NCBI GenBank assembly: GCA_013697825.1
Contig: JACCWD010000202.1
Coordinates: forward strand, 1 to 38,772
Reading direction: 5' to 3'
Length of the DNA: 38,772 nt
Origin: Rubrobacter sp.
GTDB taxonomy: Bacteria > Actinomycetota > Rubrobacteria > Rubrobacterales > Rubrobacteraceae
Shown here in pieces: positions 30,804-37,775 of this stretch (the stretch's first letter is position 1; every line of letters begins with the position of its first letter). The translations under genes and the position numbers were made by a program. The notes under the pieces are model-generated. The model was given only the letters and a program-made list of their open reading frames with translations. It was not told the origin of the DNA and made no database searches.

Positions 30804-31342
30804 GCGTTCCCGCCCCTTTCGACCCCTTCGCCGTGTTCGGCGGCGTATTGGATCGCCGGGACGATGTTCGCGTAAGCCGCGCATCGGCAAAGGTTCCCGC
30901 TCATGCGCTCGCGTATCTCATCGTCGGAGAGTCCGGCGTTCCCCTCCGCCGAAACGTTCTCGGTCGCGTGGCTCGGCCATCCGTTCCCGACCTCTTCGAG
31001 CATCCCGACCGCCGAGACGATTTGCCCCGGCGTGCAATATCCGCACTGGTACCCGTCGTGCTCGATGAAAGAGCGGTGCATCGGATGGAGTTCGCCGTTC
31101 TCGGCAAGACCTTCGCTCGTCGTGACCTCGGCCCCGTCGTGGGCGACGGCGAAGGTGAGACAACTATTCACGCGCCGTCCGTCGAGGAGGACGGTGCATG
31201 CGCCGCATTGGCCGTGGTCGCACCCTTTCTTCGGGCTTGTGTTTCCGATGCGCTCGCGAAGCGCGTCGAGGATCGTGGTTCGCGTGTCGACGGTGAGGCG
31301 GTGTTCCTCGCCGTCGACCCGGAGTGTGATCTCCGCGTCCAT
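30800..31342 (-). CDS. paoA: [2Fe-2S] subunit of the aldehyde oxidase
   Basis: A 180-residue protein with two [2Fe-2S] sites: the plant-type site at C41, C46, C49 and C61 (KKGCDHGQCGACTVLLDGRR), and the helical site in YQCGYCTPGQIVSA plus GNLCRCAAY. E. coli PaoA has a Tat signal; this protein starts directly at MDAEITLRVDG, so the complex should be cytoplasmic. ATG 31342 follows GGGAGAAGA. It is the first gene of the three-gene operon; no paoD-like maturation gene is present. Confidence 0.92.
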   Translation of the reverse strand: MDAEITLRVDGEEHRLTVDTRTTILDALRERIGNTSPKKGCDHGQCGACTVLLDGRRVNSCLTFAVAHDGAEVTTSEGLAENGELHPMHRSFIEHDGYQCGYCTPGQIVSAVGMLEEVGNGWPSHATENVSAEGNAGLSDDEIRERMSGNLCRCAAYANIVPAIQYAAEHGEGVERGGNA

Positions 31343-31457
31343 AAAATCTTCTCCCTTCAAAAAATAGTGGCGCGGAGAAAACGAAAACCCGCCCCTCCGC
31401 AAAATCGCTTTCCATCGGACGTATGCTTATCCTGAAATTCGACGCCCGAAACCAAAA

Positions 31458-31484
31458 CGGGCGGAGGAAATCATCCCCCGCCCG
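31458..31484 (-). terminator. Intrinsic terminator of the SnoaL-like gene
   Basis: On the minus strand, CGGGCGGGGGA pairs with TCCTCCGCCCG (11 bp, one G-U) around a short loop and is followed directly by TTTT. It lies 10 nt past the stop at 31494. Confidence 0.8.
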
Positions 31485-31493
31485 GTCGTTTCG

Positions 31494-31958
31494 TTATCCG
31501 CTGAGTTTGTCTCTGATCTTGTCCATGAGTCCTTTGTCTTTGTCCGGGTCGCCGTCGGCGAGGAGTTGCGAGAGGATGCCGAGTTCGTCGGAGCTTCCCC
31601 ACCGCTCGACGAGCTTCCCGTCCTCGAAGCGCCCGATCTGGCACCCGCGAACCTTTATCTTCTTCCCGGTCGGCGATATTCCCTGAAATTCGCCCTCATG
31701 CGTCCCCGTCACGGTGTACGCGATGGCGACATCGTCGTCGGTGGCGGTCATGTGCTCGACCTCGACGGCGAAGTCCGGGAAAGCGGTCCGCATGGTCGAG
31801 AAGAAGCTCCGGAAACCGTCCGGGCCGCGTCCCTGTCCGGGGGCGGGGTCGTGATCCACGGCGTTCGGCGCGACGACCTCGTCGAACACGTCGAGGTTTC
31901 CGGTGTTCACGGCCTCCCCGAATCTTTCCTGCGCCGCAATGTTTCGTTCGCGTGTCAT
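31494..31958 (-). CDS. SnoaL-like / ester cyclase family protein
   Basis: A 154-residue NTF2-fold protein. NIAAQERFGEAVNTGNLDVF, VVAPNAVDHDPAPGQ, FRSFFSTMRTAFPDFAVEVE and GTHEGEFQGISPTGKKIKV are the standard segments of the SnoaL-like polyketide-cyclase group, most of which have no known substrate. The C-terminal LADGDPDKDKGLMDKIRDKL is a charged extension. ATG 31958 follows AAAGGAGAACGT. A clear terminator follows. Confidence 0.85.
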   Translation of the reverse strand: MTRERNIAAQERFGEAVNTGNLDVFDEVVAPNAVDHDPAPGQGRGPDGFRSFFSTMRTAFPDFAVEVEHMTATDDDVAIAYTVTGTHEGEFQGISPTGKKIKVRGCQIGRFEDGKLVERWGSSDELGILSQLLADGDPDKDKGLMDKIRDKLSG

Positions 31959-31981
31959 ACGTTCTCCTTTTCGATCCGTCG

Positions 31982-32182
31982 TTATGAGTTTTCCGGCTTG
32001 TCCACTCCGGGTTCTTCCACTTCGTCCTCGCCGCCTTCGGCGGGTTCTTCGGAATGCTCCGGCGATTTCTCTTCGCCGTTCGAGTCCCGGTTTTCCGACT
32101 TTCCGGCTCCGGGCGATTCGACTTTCTCTTCGCCGCCTTCGGCGGGTTCCTCGGAGTGCGTTCGCCGCCGCTCTTCGCTCAT
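31982..32182 (-). CDS. Acidic microprotein with an internal duplication
   Basis: A 66-residue, Glu-rich, probably disordered protein made of two copies of a ~24-residue unit: HSEEPAEGGE at residues 9-18 and again at 43-52, each followed by a V-E-x-P-G-x-x-K-x-E-N pattern, with a period of 34 residues. The same 102-nt period is visible in the DNA. ATG 32182 follows GAAGGAGTTCGAT, a good ribosome site, which argues that it is translated. No family was recognised. Confidence 0.65.
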   Translation of the reverse strand: MSEERRRTHSEEPAEGGEEKVESPGAGKSENRDSNGEEKSPEHSEEPAEGGEDEVEEPGVDKPENS

Positions 32183-32310
32183 ATCGAACTCCTTCGGCGG
32201 TCATCTCGAAGAAGGTTCGCCTCTCCGGCGTGGCCGACCGCGTGGGCGAGCGCGTTCTTCATTGAGTGGCGCGTCGCGGCGTTCTCGGGATATGTTTGGC
32301 GATCTTCGAT
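32179..32310 (-). CDS. Candidate 43-codon ORF with a non-canonical ATC start
   Basis: AAAGGAGG (32322-32315) lies 5 nt before ATC 32310, which opens a frame running to a TGA that overlaps the next ATG as ATGA. The product would be IEDRQTYPENAATRHSMKNA followed by LAHAVGHAGEANLLRDDRR and a short tail. An internal ATG (MKNALAHAV) has no SD. Rare ATC/ATT starts exist, and a sequencing error is also possible. The strong SD and the exact overlap are the only support. Confidence 0.35.
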   Translation of the reverse strand: MEDRQTYPENAATRHSMKNALAHAVGHAGEANLLRDDRRRSSI

Positions 32311-32490
32311 GACTCCCTCCTTTCGTGGATCGGACTTCGGCGAGACGGGATTCCGCCCCCGCCGACTCCTTCCACGGAGATACCCGCATCACCGCCCCGA
32401 AACGCCCACCGAAGCCGATGCGAATCGAATATGGCCCGAAATATGCAAACGCGAGTCGTCTTTTTTCGATTCGCGCACGGCTTTATCGAA
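32311..32490. other. Intergenic region between the ATC-started ORF and doxX
   Basis: About 180 bp with no credible coding frame beyond the ribosome site at 32315-32322. A short inverted repeat GATTCG...CGAATC lies near 32470-32493. TTGCAT near 32450 on the minus strand is a possible -35, but no good -10 pairs with it. Confidence 0.4.
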
Positions 32491-33003
32491 TCACGCGCTC
32501 TCTTCGGAGCCGTTCTCTTCTTCGTCGGGTTCGGAGGAGAGGCTCGTCGCCGCGACGACGAGGCCGGAGATGAAGGCGAGGGCGATGATCCTCTTCGGCA
32601 CGCGGAGGTCGAGGGCGTGGTCGAGGGAGTACCGGCCCGGCCCGGCGAGCGCGATGGCCGCCGCGATGGCGGCGTTTGTGACGGGGAGTTCGCCGCCGCC
32701 TTCCTGCGCCCATATCGGTTTTATGCCGTGGACTTTCGCGGCGGCGATGGACATGGCTCCGAGGATGCCAAGCGGGCCGAGCGGGTTGAGAAGCCCGAGC
32801 GCGGTGAGCATCCCTCCCCCGAACTCCGAAGCCCCCGCGAGTGCGGCCCACGGCTTGCCGGGCTTCATCCCCATAGACTCCATAAACCCGGCGAACCCCT
32901 CCATCCCCGGCCCCCCGAAAGAACCGAAGAGCTTTTGCGCCCCGTGTCCGGCGAGAAGCCCTCCGGCGACGATCCTCAAAACAAGCAACGCGAAATCACG
33001 CAT
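32491..33003 (-). CDS. DoxX-family membrane protein
   Basis: A 170-residue, four-helix membrane protein. LVLRIVAGGLLAGHGAQKLF and GGPGMEGFAGFMESMGMKPG are the DoxX signature, followed by ASEFGGGMLTALGLLNPLG, AMSIAAAKVHGIKPIWAQEG and a charged C-terminal tail ending EEENGSEESA. DoxX proteins are linked to redox and thiol stress, and the actual activity is unsettled. ATG 33003 follows GAAAGGAAGCTC. Confidence 0.9.
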   Translation of the reverse strand: MRDFALLVLRIVAGGLLAGHGAQKLFGSFGGPGMEGFAGFMESMGMKPGKPWAALAGASEFGGGMLTALGLLNPLGPLGILGAMSIAAAKVHGIKPIWAQEGGGELPVTNAAIAAAIALAGPGRYSLDHALDLRVPKRIIALAFISGLVVAATSLSSEPDEEENGSEESA

Positions 33004-33166
33004 GAGCTTCCTTTCTGTCGAGTGCCACGCTGTATTCCCCGCCCGGCCCATCGTTACACGCGAGAAAGTCGTACGGAACCCGGATGGGTGATTCCATCGT
33101 GCGCGGGTTCGTGAAGCCGAGAGCCGCTCACTTCGTGAGGTCGGTATTTTTTCGACTCACGATCTC

Positions 33167-33200
33167 ATGACTTCACGCACAAGAAAAGACTCGAAGTCAT
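33167..33200 (-). terminator. Possible hairpin after the ABC1 kinase gene
   Basis: ATGACTTC (33167-33174) pairs with GAAGTCAT (33193-33200) around an 18-nt loop, just downstream of the stop at 33216. There is no clear U-tract, so support is weak. Confidence 0.3.
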
Positions 33201-33215
33201 CGCACGGATTTCGTT

Positions 33216-34886
33216 TCACAGCCTCCCGCCACGGAATATCGAGAAGAGCACGATCGCCGCGAGAAGCAAAGAGAGCATGAAACCGATGAAGGGAACCACC
33301 GCGATCCCGATATATGGAATGGAAGGCCCGCCGAGATCGAACGCCCCGAGCATCGAAGACCCGACGAGAAGAGCCGAAGCGACGACCGCGAACACGAGGC
33401 GGTTGGCGAGCACATCCACCTCCCCGACGAGCTCGGTGAGGCCGCCATGTCGAAGCTGTACTTCGAGTTCGCCGTCCGAAAGCTCCCCGAGAACTTGCCG
33501 CATTTGCTCGGGATACTCCTCGATGTACCGGGCGTATTCGAAGGCTCGCTCCTCCGCCGCCGCCCGGAGCGCGCCCGGACTGTACCGCTCGGCGAGAAGC
33601 TGGCGGGCGTACGGGCGGGCGACCTCGTAAACGTTGATCGTCGGGTCTATGGAGCGGGCGAGTCCTTCGGCGGTCACGAGCGCCTTCGCGAGGAGCGGGA
33701 AGACGGGCGGGAGGCGGAGGCGGTACCTTCGGGCGATGGAGATGAGTTCGGAGAGGGCTTGCCCGAGCGTCACCTCCCCCACCGAAAGCCCGGAATATTT
33801 GTGCAAAAACTCCCCGATATTTTGAACGAGGTCGTCGCGCACGTCGGTGGAATATTGAACGCCGAGACCTTCGAGGCTCCGGAGCGCGGCCGCCGCATCA
33901 CGATTTATGACCGATATGAAGAGCCGCGAAAGAGCTTCCACGTCGCCCCGAGAGAGGAACCCGACCATCCCGAAGTCGAGGAGGGCGAGGTTTCCTTCCG
34001 GGGTGAGGATGAGGTTTCCGGGGTGTGGGTCGCCGTGGAAGAAGCCGTGCTCGAAGGCCATACGGAAGATCGCCTCGGCCCCCATCTCGGCGACGCGGCG
34101 GCGTTCGGAAGGTTTCAAAGACAACGGACGGATGTCGTGGAAGCGTGTGCCTTCGATGTATTCCATCGTGAGGAGGCGCGAACTCGAAAGCTCGGTGTAT
34201 ATAGTGGGGATGACGACTTCGGGGGTTCCCTCGAAGTTTATGGCGAAGCGGCGGGCGGCTTGCGCCTCGGCTGAATAGTCGAGCTCGCGCCGGATGACCC
34301 CCTCGAACTCGGCGACGAGTCCGGGAACGTCCACGACGATGTTCGAGCCGAAGCGACGGTCGAGGAAGGAGGCGAAGTCGCGCATGATCTCGAGGTCGGA
34401 CTCGACCCGGTTCCCGGCTTCGGGCCTTTGAACCTTCACCGCGACCGTCTCGCCGCTTTTGAGGACGGCCCGGTGGACTTGTCCGATGCTCGCCGCACCG
34501 AGCGGCTCCGGATCGAACTCGGCGAATATCTCGGCGACCGGGGAGCCGAGCTCCTCCTCGGCGATGCGGAGCGCCGAACCGGACGGCATCGGCGAGGCGG
34601 TGTCCTGCAATTTCTGAAGCTCGAAAAGGACGCTCTCGGGGATCACATCCGGCCGCGTCGAGAGGAGCTGCCCGAACTTCACGAACGTCGGGCCGAGGTC
34701 TTCGAGCGTCCGCCGGAGCCTCGCACCGAAGTTCGGGGCGAGCATTTCCTGCAAACCGCGCTTCTCACGCCTCCCGCGCCGGGTATCGAAGACGAAGCCG
34801 AAGCCGTGGCGGAAGAGGACGCGCCCGATCTGGGAGAACCTCCGGAGGTTTCCCGCCCCGACCGTCGGAGTCCCGGCGTCAGTCAT
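33216..34886 (-). CDS. ABC1/UbiB/ADCK family atypical kinase-like protein
   Basis: A 556-residue membrane-associated protein of the UbiB/ABC1 family. It has the KxGQ motif in GPTFVKFGQLLSTRPD, the Ala-rich nucleotide loop GAASIGQVHRA, AVKVQRP, the catalytic HGDPHPGNL and the metal-binding LLDFGMVG. Two C-terminal membrane helices (near residues 495-515 and 525-550) anchor it. UbiB relatives support isoprenoid quinone or lipid metabolism by ATPase activity; the role in a menaquinone-using actinobacterium is inferred. ATG 34886 follows GGGAGC. Confidence 0.9.
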   Translation of the reverse strand: MTDAGTPTVGAGNLRRFSQIGRVLFRHGFGFVFDTRRGRREKRGLQEMLAPNFGARLRRTLEDLGPTFVKFGQLLSTRPDVIPESVLFELQKLQDTASPMPSGSALRIAEEELGSPVAEIFAEFDPEPLGAASIGQVHRAVLKSGETVAVKVQRPEAGNRVESDLEIMRDFASFLDRRFGSNIVVDVPGLVAEFEGVIRRELDYSAEAQAARRFAINFEGTPEVVIPTIYTELSSSRLLTMEYIEGTRFHDIRPLSLKPSERRRVAEMGAEAIFRMAFEHGFFHGDPHPGNLILTPEGNLALLDFGMVGFLSRGDVEALSRLFISVINRDAAAALRSLEGLGVQYSTDVRDDLVQNIGEFLHKYSGLSVGEVTLGQALSELISIARRYRLRLPPVFPLLAKALVTAEGLARSIDPTINVYEVARPYARQLLAERYSPGALRAAAEERAFEYARYIEEYPEQMRQVLGELSDGELEVQLRHGGLTELVGEVDVLANRLVFAVVASALLVGSSMLGAFDLGGPSIPYIGIAVVPFIGFMLSLLLAAIVLFSIFRGGRL

Positions 34887-35336
34887 TTTGCTCCCGGAAG
34901 TCGGGAGTCGAGAGTCGGAGAAATGCGAGGGACGATGGCTCGCATGAGGCTGTGCGGCGCGTGCTCCCGAACTCCACGCTCTCCGCTCTCATGCCGAGTC
35001 CAGCCAAACGGAATGGCGCCCGCCCGGAGGGCTTCCGCCCGCCTTCGCCCGTGGAGACGTGTCATGCCGCATCTCCACGAAGATTCGCCAATGCGCGAAT
35101 GAACGCCTTTCCTCCCGAATCCGGTATCACGCGCAAACCACACCCCTCCACCACGAACCGTCCCACGAAACATCGGGAGCATCCGTACACTCGCAAAGAA
35201 GGCCACGCGAACCATAAAAAGCATCGCCGATAAAATCCGCACGCGCCGAACAACCCGTCCTTCCCGACTCCCGAAACGAGCGAAGCGAGTGCCTCCCGAA
35301 GCGAGCGAAGCGACGCGACCTCCCGACTCCCGGTTT
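34887..35336. other. 450-bp intergenic region with family C repeats
   Basis: GAAGTCGGGAGTCGAGAGTC at 34897 and CTCCCGACT/GAGCGAAGCGA units at 35267-35335 flank a middle part that I cannot assign. Open frames exist on both strands (for example minus 34883-35242), but their codon choice differs from real genes here and none has a ribosome site. The GAGCGAAGCGA unit occurs three times between 35276 and 35312. Confidence 0.55.
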
Positions 35337-35759
35337 TTAAAGTCCCGGCGGGGTTTCGGGGCGTTCTTCCGGCGGCTTCGGGCCGGGGCCGGGGCCGGAC
35401 ACGCCGCTCGGGCCTCCGGCGGGCGGGGGCGGGGCGGCGGGGCGGTCTTCGAGCATGCGGACTCGGTGTTCGAGTTGCTCGACGCGGAAGACCATGTCCT
35501 CGTAGTCCTCGCGGGTCGGGAGTCCGGCGGAGCGGAGGGCTTGCTGGGTCGAGGCGTCCACGAGCGAGCGAGCGCCCGAGGAGCGCTCGCGGGCGCGGTT
35601 CATCACCTCGTCCACGACGGTGCGGCCCTCTTCGCGCTGGACGCGGCCCTCCTCGATGAGCCCCTCGACGACGTTCTCGACCCGGTCGCGGGTCGCGGCG
35701 GCTGCGCCGATCTGCAAAAGAACCAGCCGTTCGAGCGTTTCGCCAATCGTTCCGCGCAT
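35337..35759 (-). CDS. Phasin/PhaF-like helical protein
   Basis: A 140-residue protein. Residues 1-105 are a long helical coiled coil (ETLERLVLLQIGAAAATRDR, EEGRTVVDEVMNRAR, GLPTREDYEDMVFRVEQLEH), followed by a Pro/Gly-rich tail (PAAPPPPAGGPSG). The helical part matches the polyhydroxyalkanoate granule-associated PhaF/phasin-like domain. No PHA synthase is in the window, so the target is unknown. ATG 35759 follows AGGAGGTAGACGA. Confidence 0.82.
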   Translation of the reverse strand: MRGTIGETLERLVLLQIGAAAATRDRVENVVEGLIEEGRVQREEGRTVVDEVMNRARERSSGARSLVDASTQQALRSAGLPTREDYEDMVFRVEQLEHRVRMLEDRPAAPPPPAGGPSGVSGPGPGPKPPEERPETPPGL

Positions 35760-35960
35760 TCGTCTACCTCCTGTAAGTTGCGACCCTGACATGATAACCC
35801 ACGACCATTCTTCCGTTCTACGCGGGGCTTTTCCGCGAGGATACTAGCAATTCCGCAAAATCGGGTTAAGGTGAAAGTAGTCGTTCTCCGAAAGGGTCGC
35901 TCGCCGCGTCGCATTCGGGCGGCGTCGTGCGTAGACAGAGAGTGCGAGGAGACTCGAGAG

Positions 35961-36455
35961 ATGGATATAAGAGAGAGTGATCTGCCGGGGATTGGGAGAA
36001 AGTTCCAAGCTGACGTGAGAGGCGGCGAGAGGGTCGTGATCGTCGTCCACGACGACGGTCGGAGGGAGCTTTTCCAGTTCGAGGAGGACAATCACGACGA
36101 GTGCGCGGCGTCGGTCAGCCTGGAGGACGCGGAGGCGAGGCAGCTCGCGGGGATTCTCGGCGGCATGGCGTATACGCCGAAGGCTTTGGAGAGCGTCGAG
36201 ATGGCCTTCGACGATCTCGTGATCGAGTGGTACAAGGTCGAACCCGGATCCGAGGCGGAGGGGAAGACCATCGGAGATCTCGCCATCCGGCAGAACTTCG
36301 GAGCGACGGTGGTGGCGATCATCGAGGATGAACGCGCCAAATCCATAAGCCCCGGCCCGGAAGCCTCCATCAACCGGGGGGCGACGCTCGTCGTCGCGGG
36401 CGAGAGGCATCAGGTAAACAAGTTGAGGGACGCGCTCGCCGCGGATAGAGGGTAG
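35961..36455 (+). CDS. khtT: Potassium/proton antiporter regulatory subunit KhtT
   Basis: A 164-residue RCK_C-type regulator. The N-terminal half (ESDLPGIGRKFQADVRGGER, VVHDDGRRELFQFEEDNHDE) and the C-terminal RCK_C domain (AFDDLVIEWYKVEPGSEAEG, LAIRQNFGATVVAIIEDE, GATLVVAGERHQVNKL) closely follow Bacillus KhtT. RCK_C domains of this family bind c-di-AMP in known cases. ATG 35961 follows GAGGAGACTCGAG. The membrane partner khtU starts 2 nt after its stop. Confidence 0.92.
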   Translation: MDIRESDLPGIGRKFQADVRGGERVVIVVHDDGRRELFQFEEDNHDECAASVSLEDAEARQLAGILGGMAYTPKALESVEMAFDDLVIEWYKVEPGSEAEGKTIGDLAIRQNFGATVVAIIEDERAKSISPGPEASINRGATLVVAGERHQVNKLRDALAADRG

Positions 36456-36457
36456 CG

Positions 36458-37675
36458 TTGGAAGACCATCTGGTATTGGAAGTCGGGGCGGCGCTCCTGC
36501 TCGCGGCCGGGGCGGCGCTCCTCGCCGGAAAGCTGCGCTTCACCGTGATCCCGTTCCTCATCCTTATCGGGATGGCGGTGGGGCCGCACTTGCCGAGTAT
36601 CGGGCCTGTGGACCTCGGCTTCGAGGAAAGCCGGGAAATTTTGGATTTCCTCGGGCGGGTGGGCGTGCTGTTTTTGCTCTTCTATCTCGGGCTGGAATTC
36701 TCCGTCGGCAGGCTCATCCGCTCCGGTCGCTCGATAGTCCTCGGCGGCTCGGTTTACATCGGGATAAACTTCACCCTCGGCCTCCTCTTCGGGTGGCTCG
36801 CGGGATTCCAATTCGCGGGGATACTGGCGGTGGCGGGGATCACCACGATCTCATCGAGCGCCATCGTGGCGAAGATGCTCGTGGACCTCAAACGCTCCGC
36901 CAACCCGGAGACCGAGATGATCCTCGGCATCATCATGTTCGAGGACGTGTTCCTCGCGGTATACCTCTCCGTCCTCTCGGGCCTCGTCCTCTCCGACAGC
37001 GGAACCGTGGCGGACACGGTCATCCAAATGCTCGTCGTCCTCGGATACATACTTTTATTCTTCGTCCTCGCCCGGAAGGGCGCGCCTTTGCTGAATCGGC
37101 TGCTCGATATCCGGTCGGGGGAGACTTTCGTGCTCGTCGTATTCGCCGCGCTGTTCTTCGTGGCCGGCTTCTCGGAGACGCTCCACGTCGCGGAGGCCAT
37201 CGGGGCGCTCCTCCTCGGCCTCGTCTTCTCGGAGACGGAGCATCGCCAGCGCATAGAGCGGATGGTCATTCCGTTCCGGGACTTCTTCGGCGCGCTTTTC
37301 TTCTTCAGCTTCGGGTTGAGCATAGACCCGCTCGGCCTCGGTGAGGCGGTGTGGCTGGCCCTCGCGGCGGTCGCGCTCACCGTCTTCGGAAACTTCGTGG
37401 CGGGCATGATCGCCGGACGAAACGCCGGGCTGTCGAACCGGGCGTCGGCGACCGTGGGGTTCACCATCGTCTCGCGCGGTGAGTTCTCGATCATCGTCGC
37501 CAGCCTCGCTGCGGCGGGCGGCCTCTCGGGGATCATCCAGCCCTTCGCCGCGCTCTACGTGCTCATTCTCTCCATCCTCGGGCCGCTCCTCACGAAAGAA
37601 TCCGGGAGGATATCCCGCATCGCAAGCGAAGCCTTCAGCCGCGAGAAACCCGCCGCTGATACGGAATCCGGATGA
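36458..37675 (+). CDS. khtU: CPA2-type potassium/proton antiporter KhtU
   Basis: A 405-residue membrane protein with about 12 helices, exporting K+ in exchange for H+ under KhtT control. FYLGLEFSVGRLIRSGR, ITTISSSAIVAKMLVDL, ILGIIMFEDVFLAVYLSVLS and GFTIVSRGEFSIIVA are CPA2 signatures, with the transport Asp in FEDVF. It has no C-terminal RCK domain, as expected when KhtT is separate. The start is TTG 36458, with AGAGGG upstream and 2 nt after the khtT stop. Its last codons form the left arm of an inverted repeat. Confidence 0.92.
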   Translation: MEDHLVLEVGAALLLAAGAALLAGKLRFTVIPFLILIGMAVGPHLPSIGPVDLGFEESREILDFLGRVGVLFLLFYLGLEFSVGRLIRSGRSIVLGGSVYIGINFTLGLLFGWLAGFQFAGILAVAGITTISSSAIVAKMLVDLKRSANPETEMILGIIMFEDVFLAVYLSVLSGLVLSDSGTVADTVIQMLVVLGYILLFFVLARKGAPLLNRLLDIRSGETFVLVVFAALFFVAGFSETLHVAEAIGALLLGLVFSETEHRQRIERMVIPFRDFFGALFFFSFGLSIDPLGLGEAVWLALAAVALTVFGNFVAGMIAGRNAGLSNRASATVGFTIVSRGEFSIIVASLAAAGGLSGIIQPFAALYVLILSILGPLLTKESGRISRIASEAFSREKPAADTESG

Positions 37676-37775
37676 AGGGTTCCATGCGTGGCGGCTTCGG
37701 GAGTCGGGAGTCGCATTCGGTCTTTCCCCGACTCCCGAGCGGCAAAGGCCGCGAAATAACCACCCGGATTCCGTA
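37660..37775. repeat. Nested inverted repeat between khtU and the USP gene
   Basis: An outer 12-bp perfect pair TACGGAATCCGG/CCGGATTCCGTA (37660-37671, 37764-37775) covers the last khtU codons and the A of the next ATG. An inner 11-bp pair CGGGAGTCGGG/CCCGACTCCCG (37698-37708, 37727-37737) belongs to repeat family C. A third partial pair (GCGGCTT with AAGGCCGC) lies between. The whole intergenic region can fold into one long hairpin. Confidence 0.8.

Noticed and set aside
32201-32392. 63-codon minus-strand frame upstream of the acidic microprotein
   Set aside because: Arg/Ser-rich shadow-like composition with no SD; the alternative frame starting at ATC 32310 has the better ribosome site.
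33121-33160. CTCACTTCGTGAG hairpin followed by a T-run on the plus strand
   Set aside because: It has the form of a terminator, but no plus-strand gene lies upstream of it, so no role can be assigned.
34883-35242. 119-codon minus-strand frame overlapping the ABC1 kinase start
   Set aside because: Codon use differs from genuine genes, there is no ribosome site, and part of it reads through repeat family C.
35062-35253. Small minus-strand frame ending in a Gly/Cys-rich peptide (IPDSGGKAFIRALANLRG)
   Set aside because: It looks somewhat protein-like near its end, but it has no ribosome site, no good start codon and atypical codon choice.
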